NCBI GenBank assembly: GCA_037833965.1
Contig: AP031351.1
Location: 756,501 to 820,500 of the forward strand
Length of the DNA stretch: 64,000 nt
Origin: Marchantia polymorpha subsp. ruderalis
Taxonomy: Eukaryota; Streptophyta; Marchantiopsida; Marchantiales; Marchantiaceae
Reading direction: 5' to 3'
In this document: positions 23,901 through 37,500 of the stretch, in pieces
Layout of the letters: each line of letters begins with the position of its first letter
Position numbering within the stretch: position 1 is the stretch's first letter
Notes under the pieces: model-generated
Told to the model about the DNA's origin: nothing
The model's database searches: none
Seen by the model: only the letters and a program-made list of their open reading frames with translations
Translations under genes and position numbers: made by a program

Positions 23901-26699
23901 TTTAAGTACCTAACAAATTTGTTCGGCATAAGGGTTCTACATGACGTCAATCGTAGTTTCAATAGTGGACTTGAGTATGTTTTGTAAAACCTATTGGTTG
24001 CCATTGTACATAAAAGAAACGTATGCTTACTATCGCCTTTCAATTGCAGGTTTCAAACCATTGACACCAAGAGCAGAGCAGTTGGCTCGCACTTGTGTTT
24101 TACCTCTACTTCTGGCTGGAGTTTACGGTGCTCCGAACATGAAAGAAGGTTATCTTGCCGAGTACTTGAAGAATTTGGTTCTGCAGTCGAGTGTCAAGCA
24201 AGGGGCTTGGACACCTGTTCACACACCTGAGCTTATCGACGCAGTGAGATTCCTTTGGTACTATTCTGACTTTTCTTCTCGACACCATTTGCCCAGATAT
24301 TGAAGCTTCCATAGGTGGTCGTCACAGGCTCGAAGTGGAATCTTAGCATGAATCTGTCCGATCTAGGTTTTAGACTTTGACCAGAGGAGAAAATCTTAGT
24401 TGAACAAATACTCTCGAGACACATGTTCAAGTAGAGCAGGAGTGACAGAAAGGAATTCAGATAAAGCTGGAGTAGTCTAATAATTGGTTCTTCCTCGAAC
24501 CCTGAGTTTTGAGGCCTCTCAAAATGCCTTGCTTCGTTGCAGCACCTTCAACCAGCAACACACCGTGATCGTTGGTGTTTTATGGGAGCTAGTTGTGAAT
24601 CCAAATGCAAATGTGAAATCTACAGCTGCTGTTCTTTTCAAAGCACTTGTAAGTCTCACAAATCACCTCTATTCACTTGATTTATGCATGCCGGGATCTG
24701 TAGAGTCTCCTCTATAGTGGAAGTGAATTCGAATGTGCACCGTACGACCGTAATTTACTGTATTGGGTGACTTTCGTCATTTGATTAGATTGCTGTCTTC
24801 ATTTCCGATTGGCTTCTGCTAGCTGAAGTTCGCAATATGGACATTCATGCAGGTTCCATATGTGGACTTGAAATTAGCTCAACAACAGGTTTTACCCGCC
24901 CTTGTCACGTTGGGATCTGATCCAAATTTGGATGTTAAATATTCTAGCATCGAGGCTTTCGGCACCGTTGCCCAACACTTCAAAGACGAAGCGGTGAGCG
25001 TGAAATATCAATTTTGAATGAATTTGGAAGTCTATGTTAACTTAAGTATCTATCCATGTTTTCTCCTTGTTTGAAGCCCAGAAATGTACAACTCGTTAGC
25101 CGTACTAACGCTTTACAGAAATATGGAAGATGATGTAAGGTTTCCAGAACCTTGTTCTTATAGCTGAATTTGCTCTCTCAGAAGTCTACGTGTCTTTCTT
25201 TGCGGTATACTAGAGACATGTTGGACACTGTACTACTCGATTTTGTCCCGTGAGCACTTGCCCTCTGGGTTCGGATCTGGTTATGTAATTTGCAATTTTA
25301 ATCAACTTCCTGTTTCGAGCTTCATGTATCAGATTTCAGTATCTCTAATGATTGATATCTCCGGGATTCACCGGTAAGCAGAGGCTCTTGAAACACCCTC
25401 TTTGTTGACGTTCCCAGAGTCGATTTGTTGTTTTGCAGGTTGTTGATAAAATTCGGGTTCAAATGGATGCATTTTTGGACGACGGAGACCATGAAGGAAC
25501 TGTTGCAGTCATGCGCGCTCTTGCAGCCGCTGTACCTCATACAACACCTAGCCTACGTGATTATATCCTTTTTGCACTTTTCTGGCACACTTACTACTTT
25601 GGTTCATGCATGACAGGTTTCAGTTGTTCTATCTTCTTATTGTTTCTTTCTATCTAGTATGTTTCCTTCGTACCTTTCAGACCGAACTTCGGATTTTGAG
25701 TCGCTTCGTCTCTTGCATGCGTAGCCCCAAAGGCTGATCATGTTACTATCTTACTCGTATATTAGCTGATGTATATCAATCATAAGTTGGGATCTTCTTG
25801 AACGTTTCACACGCAATAATAATGGAAGTATGCTTTTCTTGTATAAATGTACCTGTGTATCCTCGAAAATAAACTATCTTTTAATTCTTCACTGATTATC
25901 AGTTGAGCTCAGCGCTGAGCTCAACAGTGGTGCCCTTATTTACAAGGCAGTGTGCTTATCTTGAGTGCTCTCTCGATGGGGTATATATTGTTGCGCACAT
26001 GAAATTTGATTAAAACTTAACCTACAGATTACATTTGCTGCAAAAGCTTGCCATGCTATCAGGTGCAACTACGCAGGGAACAACTCTTATCCGCAGGCGA
26101 GAGAAAGTAGACGTCTTTTGTGAGGCTATTCGAGCTCTTGACGCCACTGGTATGTTTTGACTTACGTGATTAATCTCAGCTTCAGTTTATATTGATGTAA
26201 TGCTAATCACTTCATCAAACGAAGTCCAAATCTTACCTCAAATTTTATAGAATCATTACAAATCTACTTAAATTGGATAGTTATTACTTTTTCTGTTGAT
26301 CGGGGCTCTATTTAGACCCGAAGAAGATGTATTGACTGAGTGAGATGGTGGATTGCAGAAATATCTGCAGGGAATGTGAAGGATCTTCTTCTTCCTACTA
26401 TCCAAAATCTGCTCAAAGATACAGATGCTCTGGATCCAGCTCACAAGGAAGCACTGGAAGTTATGCAGAGAGAAAGATCTGGCGGCCGCTTGGAGTCAAT
26501 TAGTAAACACCTGAAGAAAACCTCCATGGGAGGTCTGTTTGGAGAAGGTGGATACCTTAGTGCTCCAGGTTCTCCAAGCAGTGCTACAGCATCAGCTCCT
26601 GATAGTCCCCAACCAGCGCCTTCTCCACAGCCGGAGGAGGGTCGACTGAAGCGCATGATGCGAGCAAATTTTGGAGAAATGATAAGAGGCAAGAGTTAG
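17903..26699 (+). CDS. RELCH-like protein (LisH, coiled coil, HEAT repeats), 20 exons
   Basis: Homologue of animal RELCH/KIAA1468, which links RAB11 recycling endosomes to the trans-Golgi and aids sterol transfer; the plant role is not established. Exons: 17903-18092, 18604-18753, 19021-19193, 19574-19681, 19797-19925, 20236-20643, 20914-20988, 21226-21354, 21616-21690, 21914-22123, 22420-22584, 22743-22936, 23220-23337, 23623-23755, 24050-24257, 24543-24648, 24853-24993, 25439-25562, 26033-26149, 26359-26699. All keep frame; 1097 aa. An N-terminal LisH (about 8-37, VVIDFLLQEHYHLTAFELYH) is followed by a second LisH-like stretch (about 149-171), a coiled coil (about 210-280), an acidic/Ser-rich linker, then HEAT-type helical repeats to about residue 990 (for example DTLPKIVPYVLINHRE, LPLIMCAIERHPEHTVRDSL). 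The tail is Ser/Pro-rich. An in-frame ATG exists at 17852, but the conserved LisH starts just after 17903. One intron is AT-AC (see separate entry). Confidence 0.88.
25563..26032 (+). other. Putative U12-type AT-AC intron in the RELCH-like gene
   Basis: No GT-AG choice joins the two flanking exons in the conserved frame. An intron starting ATATCCTTTTT at 25563 and ending ...AGATTAC at 26032 does, restoring ...SLRDY-LLQKLAML... The 5' end matches the U12 consensus ATATCCTT exactly. An ACTTAAC branch-point-like motif sits about 12 bases before the AC end, inside the 10-15 base window typical of minor-spliceosome introns. Length is 470 bases. Confidence 0.85.
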
Positions 26700-29600
26700 G
26701 AATAGACAGGTTAAGGGCATTGATTATGCGAATTGCTGTGCCTGTCAATAAGCAGAGGAAGGAAAAAGACGAACATTCGATAGTGAAAGCTGCTTCAATC
26801 CAGTCGCATTAACAGAACTTTCTTCTCTTCGCACGATGACTTGTACGATGAACGTGCTTTTTTGGGACAATCAGGAGGTGAGATTGTTTGATCGACCTTC
26901 TGTTTTTTGTGTGGAGAAGTCGGTAAGAGTGAGACAGAATTTAGCGTGGGGTAGGACATGCCAAGTATTTCAAACCTGTACGTATCTGAGTAAATTTGAT
27001 CAAGTCTTAGAATGACACTCCCGATGTAAAGTCAAACAGATGGTACCACGACTGCCTGCGGACGTGTCTAAGCTGGTCTGTTCCTACCTGATCTTGTTGT
27101 ATTCCTCAATTTTATAATAACCTCAACATGGGACAATATTTTTTCGAATAACAGAAAGGACTGCCAGTCTTATGCACTCTTCATATGTTTCAAATGTGGA
27201 AGATTAAACATTTACCGAAAACGCCCTGTGGATGCTTTCTAGTCTGTCTTAAAATCAGTGGGGACATATCCGGCGTGGCTCCCAGCCCCTGACCTGCATA
27301 GCCCTACTCTAAGAAGACCTTCTGTAAGTTACGTAGTTAGCTATATGCCATCGTGAAGTAAAGCAGCATTTTTCGACATTAACAGTACAGTATTGGAACA
27401 CAGGACGTAGGATAAGTACAAGACATAGATAGACACATCCGTAGTGTTCCTCAATGTAGATGACCTGCCCTTATGGCAAGTTTTTTACACAACGGAAACC
27501 GTCCGACAAGCAGGTACAATCGTCCACCCAGAACTGGTTAGGGATAGGACCCAGTTCTCAAGAGATTGCACTGAAAAATATATCACAGAGATACGGAGGC
27601 ACGTTATTGATGGTGATTCAATCTACAGAAGGCACAGTGGCAAGCAGGTGGAAACAAAAACGTGACAAAAGTTATGGACTGACAAGTCAGACACGAGAAA
27701 CTAGGCACAACATATAAAGCTCGATATCTCACAGGGGCTAAATATTGCAATGTTAGTGCATTAGATCTCCTTACAGTTGAGAGAAAAAACTAAGCGACGA
27801 TCAAGGGCAGGTAGTTCAGAAACGCCCGATGAGTTCCTGGACATGCGTCCATTGAGCTCACTTTCATCTCTCCTGTTCTGTGCATTGGTGTAACAGCTGA
27901 CCTCACTCTCTCAATCACTTTACAGACATGTTCTTTCTCGGTATGCAGCCAAGAGCGAGAGAATATATGATGCATGGCTCAAATGAGCTCCAATGAGTAT
28001 CATACAAGTGCCTCTGACACGTACTTTTACAGCTAAGCAAAAGCACACTTTGTATCCATCACTTACAATAGGCCAGGTGCCGAATGCCGTCGAGCATTAA
28101 AATCTGCCTGTTCGGCAAAGTAAAAACAAATTCAAACCAGGAAAAAGCCTACAACGTAGTCCAAAGCTGGCTTGTCCACGTATTACTGTACTACTTACTA
28201 TATTAGGAGCTTAGTACCAAAATAGAGAGACAAATCTGAGGAGGAAGAAAAAGTGGGCAGAAAGAATACGAATCGAAACGATCACTCGATAGATGGTTCA
28301 GACCATTACTGGATAGATTATTCCAGGCCATTGCAGATCGGTCACTGGTCAGTTGAGAATTCAGAACGTCTAGTTCGAGGTTGAGCTTGTGAAGTAGACT
28401 AGACTTCTGAGGGACGTAGGGACAAAGATGGATGGAAGTATGTGGGAGTACAGTCTTCCTTTCTTTGACGTTTTATGGCTAGGAATTGTAAAGTTTTTTT
28501 TTGCATTAATTCGTGCACTTTATCAATGCGAGGTAAAGCGTGGTATGTCTGCAGGTTCATGATACTACCCGGTTTCTACACCCAACACCCTCTACTGCTT
28601 TTTAGTGAATTGTTTCATGGGTGAAAGTAAAACCAGTTACGGGATCCTGAAAAGATACCCGGTAAGTGTATGGGATTAATGTCATTCCTTCAACAAACAA
28701 ATTTGTCACAAATTACAGTTTAAACAAACAAAAAACTCTCAGTTTTGGAGTATAATAAGAAAATATCTTTGTATGGATTTACTCATAGAATTTGCTTAAG
28801 GAACAGATCATTTCCACGGTAGAAAACATATGCAACGCGTGATTGAATTTGAAAAAAAAAAATCAACTTTTTTCCATTATTTATATGGATTTATAAAAAT
28901 TCCCTATTGTACTTGTAAACTGCTGGTCCAAGGGCTCTTTACATATCTTAAGAGCCCTATCCGATGTCCACAATCGCAAGTTCCACTGATTACTTCTGTC
29001 ACAAATCTGCGAGCAGAGTCCAAAATTCTGAATGGGCCACCGTCATATAAAACGTCTGAGATCAACAAAAGTTCATCCAAGAATTCCATGTCGACTTTAC
29101 ATGGTTGTGTCGGGCTAATAGCTTCAACGTCATTATTGCATAATGTGCTAGCATCCATCTTAGCACACATACTTACAACTCCTGGCTGTAACACTTTGCG
29201 CTAAAATCGCTTTTATCGGTTATGAAAAGTTTTCAAACTTTCAAGTGTTGGGATGGAGCACTTCGTTACGTAAATTGTTCCTCACCTTTGTCCCCGTTGT
29301 CTGTTCTGACTTAATATTGTAGGTTCATCTTTATTGGCAGAATATCCTCCACGTCAGGAAATAACTTCGTCTAAATCTGAAAGATGAACTCAGAGACTAA
29401 ACCAATTCTTACTTGTTCCATCGAACAAAGGAAATAAAAGTGGGGCACAGTAAATATCAATACGATGGGAACACCCTATCGAGTACAACAAGTGACCAAA
29501 GAAACGTGAGAAAACTGGTTAGGACACATAGTATCGTGATGAGAATATATCCTACAACACCTACGATAGCCTAACTCTCAATATCAATATACATCGATCT

Positions 29601-32290
29601 ACAAACAAAATCTTACTTGTTCATGTAACAAAAAAAAGAAAATGGGACCACATGTATGCCAAAAGACTGGATTTAAAGGCAAACTATCTCTAGAAAAACC
29701 TACACATGACAAGATACAAAAGGCTAGCGTTGCATTTTTGTTGGATCCAATTTTTACTTCTATATTGCACTATGTTAATGCAACTTATTGTACATAGTTT
29801 TTTATTCTTTGGCCTTTCTTTGGTGAATATTAAGCTGTGTTTACTTAACTAACTTCATGTACTTTTCGATTATTCCAGAAGTGTTTATCAAATGGAAGTA
29901 GTGGTATCTAACCTTGAAATAATCGCACTTATAAGGAGAAAATGGTTTGATGTAAGTTGCAGGAACTGATTATCATATGATAATTTATAAATCATTTTTT
30001 TGAGAGCATGATAATCATCAAATAGAAAAAATAATGTAAACTACATCAATTGATTATGTGGGTGAAACCAACAAGTAAAATGTAATAATAATATAACAGT
30101 AATATAACAACTAAAATGAATTCTCACTGAGAATATTTTTTCCACCATCAAACACACTTAATCAATCTAGTAAAATGATTTACAAACCACAATAGCATTA
30201 AAATTTCATGAAATCTACGTTTACCTCGTTCAAGCTAGTGACTTTATTTGAGTCCAGAATACAAATAGTTTAAAATTTATTTAATTAGCTAGAAATATGT
30301 ATATCTTGCATCATCTATTACCAAATATTTTGATGAAAATCGTGAAGTTGATTTTGATAGCTTTGCAACACTCCAAAGCCCAAAACAAAGAACCTATTTT
30401 TGTAAATATTACATTGTGTTTTAACATCTTGAATAATCACTCTTCGAAAGCAATGTCATGTATGATACCCAGAACCAAATTAATGCTCATAACGTCATAT
30501 AAATCAAAGCAAGAATTTCAAAGAGATTAACATTTAGCATACCCTTGAGTTTTTTATGTTTGCTATCATATTCATGTAAATGTGATTATCACTATTATCA
30601 TTAGCATACATTGAATAAATTATTTTTAAACTTGAATTGAAAGCATTGCATACAGATTATCATGCATTTTAATTTAATATGCTAACATTTAAGCTTAAAA
30701 ATTGCCAACCTTTTTTGTTGATAAAAAATTGGATGTATACTATACGTTCTTAAAAAAATTCAACATACATTTATTACAATGTATGCATAGCACATTATAT
30801 CATACATCGTGTTCGCTACAAACATATCATCATATTCATATGAACATATACAAGTGTGCTTTATTAGTAATATTAACTCTCAATAGGATTAGGTTAAACA
30901 CTATGATAATTATCATGGCACAAAAGAAAAATGAATGTCTAGTGAAACACTCTTTGGTGCTTCATTTGATACAAGTTTCTACACTAACTACTTACGGATC
31001 ACAACAGGATGCTCGAAGGTTGAAGTTCAAAAATTAAAGCATGCGTAATCCTGCCTTAAAAGATGTATGATAACTCAGCCCTCATGTTTCTATAACCGTA
31101 TTCCAGTGCAAATGGTGCGTAGAGTGAACTCTAATTGTTGTATCTGCTTTGCACATGCCCATTTATCTATACAAGGATAATTTTACTATAGAATTAACTT
31201 GACAAAGAAAATGCAATCCAATATATTATGGCAATTACCATAATATCCTATGATACTACCTCGCAATCTATGATGAAACCTCCTAGTGTGACGAAAGTAA
31301 ATGTGAACAAAGATTCTACTAGAAGTAGAAAGACGGTGGATGAAGATGCTCCTACATATTTCCTTTAAGCTGGTTGTGATAACCTGATCCTTATCAGATA
31401 TTGTACCACGATGAAACATGTGAGCATTTTACCGCGTACAATCATAGTTTGAGTAATACAAGTTAAAATTGTGGTACGGTGAAATGAGACTCTCCCAACT
31501 TTGATTATCCTGGGTTTATGGTTCTGAAATCACCTTTTATATGTCAGAGTTGCTGATTTGTTTGCTGATATTTTCAAAACCTGCATGTCGTATTTATCGA
31601 TGTGTAGTAGGTTCTGAAAGGCTGCCAAGATTTGAGAGCAAAACTTACTTACAATGACCACGTCAACGTGATTTTAGTACAAGATACTTCTCTCTTAATA
31701 GTCTCTCTCTTAATAATCTCTCTCTCTTTGTAGAGTATGTTTCGGACTGGATGAAAGTCTTAGCAAAAGCACTGCCGACCTGCTTGGAAGTAACGGGTTC
31801 AAGTAGCATTACATGTTAGATTATGGCATGATGTGAGCCAATCCCAGAATTGAACACATGATGTGGTTCAAACCAGTCCTATTTGAGCACAAGTGATACA
31901 AACTACTTCATACATATGGCTATGAACTCAATTTTTATACGTATACTTTATCACTGTGATTTCCATTTTCCGTTCAATCCTCATCCCGGGATGTGATGGT
32001 CTTATTCCACTGTTACAAGGCTGTTAGTCAAGGCTTAGCGTAATCATGACTTGAATATGTTTCATTACTGTGTACAGAATCTGGAAATATTATGTGTCTT
32101 AGAGACAAGGCAAAACTAGAGAACAGTTTATTCCATTTGCTTTAATAAAGTTGGACTAAATCGTAGTTTGGAGACTACTCTGACTTATAATATATCTGCA
32201 AACTGATGAGGCGATGACTAATGCGTATGAATAATCCGACCATCAGATGAAGTCTTATAACTACGCACATTTATTCTCTAAGTCAAGTCA
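26700..32290. other. Long AT-rich spacer downstream of the RELCH-like gene
   Basis: The first few hundred bases must be the 3' untranslated region of the RELCH-like gene. The rest is AT-rich (very AT-rich at 28830-31100). A minus-strand frame of 96 codons at 28904-29194 reads like ordinary protein and has a donor-like GTAAGT on the same strand, but I recognise no family and would not call it a gene. CT-rich short repeats occur at about 31690-31735. No transposon protein or RNA gene was seen. Confidence 0.55.
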
Positions 32291-34508
32291 ACATTAATGT
32301 CAATCGAAGTGCCTCTCGCGCAGCGCATGACAAATGATGTAAGAAGCAAGAGGAAGATGTGGAAAGAGAATTACAGAATATTGAACATGATCCAACAAGC
32401 TATGGTCCAGGGGCAAGTCGTCGTCGCAGGCGAATTCGCAATACTAGGGCCGCAGGAGGAGGAGATCACGGAGGCGGAAAAGATTGCAACTTCTTCTATG
32501 GGAGGACGAAAAGGAAAGGGGGAGAACAGGAAAAGTAAGGCGCACACACGATGCAGGAATGATTATAATGGAGACGGGAATAGGATAGGGGCAAACCAAA
32601 TCGGATAGCGGAGCAGAGCGGAGATGCTAACAGAAAAGGGAAGGATGCTGATGCTGGCGCTGGCTGGTGCTGCGTGCGTCAGGAGGAGAGAAAAGGACGG
32701 CGCGTTTGCCGTGGTGCTGGAGGGCCCGCCAGCCCGCCCGCCCTCCAGCACCACACCCCAAATGCATACGTATAGATCTGACTCCGCGAAGCCACGGCGG
32801 TGCTCTGGCTCCGTCTGGCTTGTGCTTGGTTGGAGCCTTGAGCTCGGCCGGCCGGCAGGCCAGGAAGGACGACATGGCAGCGAAGCGAGGAAGTGCCTGG
32901 CCCGACGAGTCCCATAGTGCGGTGGGTGGAGAGGGTTTGGAGAAAGCGAGAGGGAGAGAGAGAGAAGAGTGATAGTTTGTGCTGTTCTGTTGTAGTGGGT
33001 GCCCTGCCTGCGGGGGCAGGACAAAATAGTTCCTCGTATCCAACTGTCTCCAAATTTGGCATCGATTTTAGATTTCCATTTGGTTTCCTGTAGATTTGGT
33101 TTACACTGCCCTGGCCGAGGTGGGATCTCGGTTGGAGACTGGAGGGTAGGGAAGGGGAGGGGAGGGAGAGCAGGCGCAGCTGCAACGGAGGACGGAGACG
33201 ACGTGAGAGGGAATTCGAATAGTCTGGTTGGAGGTGCATTTGATTGGACAATCGCAAGGGAGGACTGGCTCCGCTGCTGCTGCAGAGTGCAGTGCTGTGC
33301 AGTCCAGTGCAGCCCGGGCGAGCGAGGGTCCCCGGCTGAGAAAGTTCCGTCATTGTAGGAAACGCGGTGGCGTCCGGGATAGTACACTCGCACGCCTCGT
33401 TTGCGAGAACAACCATGTCAGATGCTGCTGTGCGCTGCACAACATTCGGAAGTCGACGTTTTTTTTCTCCCCTAGCTGCTCTCGGCGTCCTCTTACTGAC
33501 TTTCTCGAAGCTTTAGGTTATTTTCGTCGAGCATATCGCCTTGGAGCAACGGGTTCGGGCTCCCCTCTCACCTTCCCGGGTGAGCTTCCCTTCAGGCGTA
33601 GCAATTTCTCTGTCTCTTTGTAACCCCGAGTTTTTCATGGGTGGAATAGGAATTGGATCTTGGTGTGTTCCAACTCGCTCTGCATTCTGAGTTTCTTCCC
33701 TGTCTGTCCCCTCTGCCCTTTCTTCGTTTCAACTCCATCTTCGAGGCCAGGAGCTTGGCAATTGCGCGTGCCTCTTATACTCTTTAGTTAAACAGAATTG
33801 CAACGAAGTGTGGAGTAACAAGAACTCTTACAGCTACAGAATGCAGATTAGTTCAGGCGGATCTTCTACTGTAATATCTGTAAGAAGAGCTGGCAACGGG
33901 CAGTCCCATCCAATCTTACGTCGTTTTCGAAGGAAGTCAGAAGGCAGAGTCTATTCAGGTGCTGGAAGCAAATTAAACAAGCGGAGAAAGGAGATATCTG
34001 GAGTGTGTGTCGTTGACTGTTTTTGTTATCATCTGGATTGCATGACAGAATGGTTTGTGCTCGAGCAGATACTCCACAGGTCTAGCTGCGGTGGTCAATC
34101 TGAGTTTACAGCATTTGAAGCTAGTGGAATAGCCGACTTTAGTGCAGCACACTAGAACGTATTGGCAACCGAAGAACTTATGACATTGGCTCGTAAGCCG
34201 CTGAACGGTGACGAATGTATATGGGGAGCCTTGTTACTTTTCGTTTCACATCTGAGACGGTCGAAATGGTTGCGCAGACCGCCTTGCTCAGCTCTTGATC
34301 TTAAGGCTGAAGAATTTGCGAGTTAAACATAATTATCAGTTCATTTGTTTCTATCCGCATTTGTAAATCTGATCGTGAATTTTCTCGCAGGTGAGCTAGC
34401 TACATTTCTTGGAGTCCAAGTTTCATGGGCGTAAACTTCGTACTTGGATGATTATCGAGTTGACTCAAGGAAAGTATATCAAAAGTTGAGGACATGAATA
34501 TGCCTTAA
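32291..34508 (+). promoter_or_regulatory. GC-rich promoter and 5' leader region of the 5-phosphatase gene
   Basis: Composition shifts abruptly from AT-rich to GC-rich at about 32400-33600 and then returns to average before the start codon at 34509. The segment has purine-rich runs (about 32940-32970 and 33140-33170) and CTGC-rich runs (33270-33320). Such a block upstream of a plus-strand start codon fits a promoter with a long leader, perhaps with a leader intron. The long open frames on both strands here are an effect of GC content and look non-coding. Confidence 0.45.
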
Positions 34509-37500
34509 ATGGCGGATTTGAAGGCAAAAAATGTGAAGCCGCTGCTGCATACGGAAAAAAGTGCGGGTCGCACTTTTGATCTCAATTCGATTGCCCAAGG
34601 GGCCAATGGCTCACATGTAAGTTGTAAGACATGTGCTTGGATTTGAATGGTACCAGGTCACAATTTCCAGGACTGAAGTTTTTCCACGGAATGTTGCGGA
34701 TTAGATCGCCTCGCTTGTATTGCTCAATCGACTTAAACCAGCCGATCAGGTCCTGATCTTATTACATGGCAGACGGCACGAGGCCTCGGTTCTCAAATCA
34801 GATGAAGTCGCGGATATGTTCCGTGCTGATGGTTGTAATTTGATAGTATCAGATCGAGTTCGAGGCAAAAAATAGAGATCTTAAATGGTCTAAGCTCTGT
34901 AGCGGGTTGTTGTTCCAAATATTCAAAATGGCTCTACATTTGGTATTTCGTTTATATTTAAAATTTTTCTAGCTGCTACATGTGTTTTACCATAGGTAGC
35001 ACGTAATCTTTTGAAAACCTACTCAAATTGCTGGAGGACGGTTTTTGATTCAAGGCCAATGGAAGGCTTCAATTAGCCTTTCATAATGTTTGATGAGGAG
35101 TAGTCAATTTTCAAGTAGTCGTTATAATTGTTATTACACTTCGAGTGCCCAAGTCAATCTCTACTAGGGGCTTCTGTACTTTTAACACAGCTTAGATTGG
35201 ATACGAGAATTAGATGGACGATTGACTGGTGTTCACCACCCTAATTAGCCCATGAACTTTTAGGGCCTTTTATGAGGTTACTTTATCATTATGGCTCAGG
35301 TTTCTAACAAGTTTGGTGATGGTCCAACATTTGGATGCATGTAGGTCACGAATACGGAAAGAGCCTGTCGGGTGACTGTGAACATTTTCGATGCACGGAA
35401 CCTTAGAAAAAGGGAAGTAGGACCAGATGCGAAGGATCCAGTCTTCAAAGTGAAACTGGAGAAAGTTACCCAGCGATCGCGTGAGGTTGTGGATCTTTGT
35501 CTTGCCTTATTTGTGTGCAACATGAATAAACTAAAGTGTTCTTGCTTATGAATATATCATCAGGCCATATCTGTTCGGGTTTATCAAGTTGTTCATGATG
35601 TATTGAGATCAACCAGTGTGGGGCACAATTTTGTTGTACAAACTATTTTTCTACAAAAGGTAATGACTATTTTTCCGTCACTTGCAGATTAAGACAGTTT
35701 TGGACGAGCATGGAAATATTCGAGTAAATCAGAGCTTCACATTCGATGTCAAAGACGTGAAGGTATTGCCCATGTTTCCTCGTTTTACAAGCAAGTTATC
35801 TTTTGCTCGGACTACTATGAAGTACAAACGTTGTACAGCGCAGTCACGCTGTACACCGTTTGTAAAGGTTGAATTGCTCACGTATGCTAATTTATGGATT
35901 TGATCTGACTCATCAGACTGCTGTCCTCTCGGTACATGTGGTGGCAAGAGGCCTGCTGGGTCTCGAGGAGTCACTGGGAAACACTCGGGATACCAGAATT
36001 ACGGACCTGCTAGATGACGACGCGAGTAATATACATCACCTTTCAAGTTGATTGTGATTTGTCTAACTGCCAAATATGCAGATACAAATAAGCATCCACG
36101 TCACTTGATCTAATAATATCTATGGATTCCTGAGACCCGCGCGACTGGTCTTGCATGAACTTTCTGTCTAAAGCAGAAAGCGTTAAACCGCTTGTATCGA
36201 CACTTCCCTTTCTAGTATCGACAATTCCCTTTCTAGTGCGACTCCCCATGGGCTTTAACTATAGTATGCAACCAGGATAGGATTCAAATGGCAAGATGAA
36301 AGAAGTACGAACTTTTTTTTGCTAGTTATTTTAAACTTCGAATTTATTCTGGTTTTCCTTGAGTGTTTCAGGTCAGAAGAATGTAGCCGCTGTTTGGTAT
36401 GACCTATCCTCCAAGGACGGGTTAATGAAGATGCCTGGAAGGGTACAAATTAAACTTCGGACTGGTTGATTGTTGGCTTGAAGTCAATTTTTTATGATCT
36501 GCACTCAGTAGAGTTGTTTAGTGGAAGCTTTATGGATTGCATTCATGAGGTTGGGTCAATATACCTCCGAACGGTTGTCGGGATAATGTTATCGTAGACT
36601 CGAACGATTTGATCCGTCTAACAGGTTCAATCTTATGATTGGAGTTTGTTGGAATTTCCGGCACTGGGATGTCTCAACATTACCAGAGCAAGTGGTGAAA
36701 AATTGTGGCCCGGCGTTTGCTCCTGGATTCGCATTAAGGATAACATTTGCAACTTTTGAACAGGTCTTGATGCATATTGTGGCTGGGATAGCCGAACCTG
36801 AGCAGAAGGTTTCATTGTTTGTTGGAACATGGAATGTTGGGAATTCCCGGCCGGTGAGTCTACTTTCCCCACATACGGAGGTTACTATGTACCTTTGGGA
36901 GTTCTCATGTATTGTGGTGTATTTCAGATTGAGGCTCGCAATTCGGAGAAGGCATAATGCTGAATTGATCCTGTCTTGATTTTGTGCAGCCGAAGGATCT
37001 GTCTCCTTGGATTCCATCCAACCCTGACTATGAACTCGTTGCAATAGGCTCGCAGGTTTGTAATGCAGCTTACATGGTGTCATTAACTATCCTAAGGTTG
37101 TCTAGTAGACAAGAGTACAGCCATGCATTTTCCAGTCAAACACGACATGGATTTTATCATTTCTTTCGTTATTTGAGAAGTTTCTACTCAAAACTTGAAA
37201 GCCTTACACTCGAACCCGGTATTATTTATTATTGGTGAGGATCGAATGTTCTTCCACTTATGAAATTTTAAGGGAAGTTTGTGACATGAGGACTTTGATC
37301 ACACATGTTGAAAGTGGGCGTTGGTTATGGTGTGTTATCTGTTTGCTCTCACTAGGAATGCGATTATCCAGCTCGGCAACCTTTCACAGAATGCGCGAAA
37401 GACTGGCTACACACTTTAAGGTAATCTCTACGGCATGATCTCATCTAGTGGGAAATTCATTGTTTAATTTGTCTGTTGAGTAGTCGGAAGATAACATACT

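Noticed and set aside
32563-33440. Long minus-strand frames (276 and 253 codons) upstream of the 5-phosphatase gene
   Set aside because: Two overlapping frames are open at once in a GC-rich block. They are Ser/Pro/Arg-rich and resemble no family, which is what GC-rich promoter DNA gives by chance.
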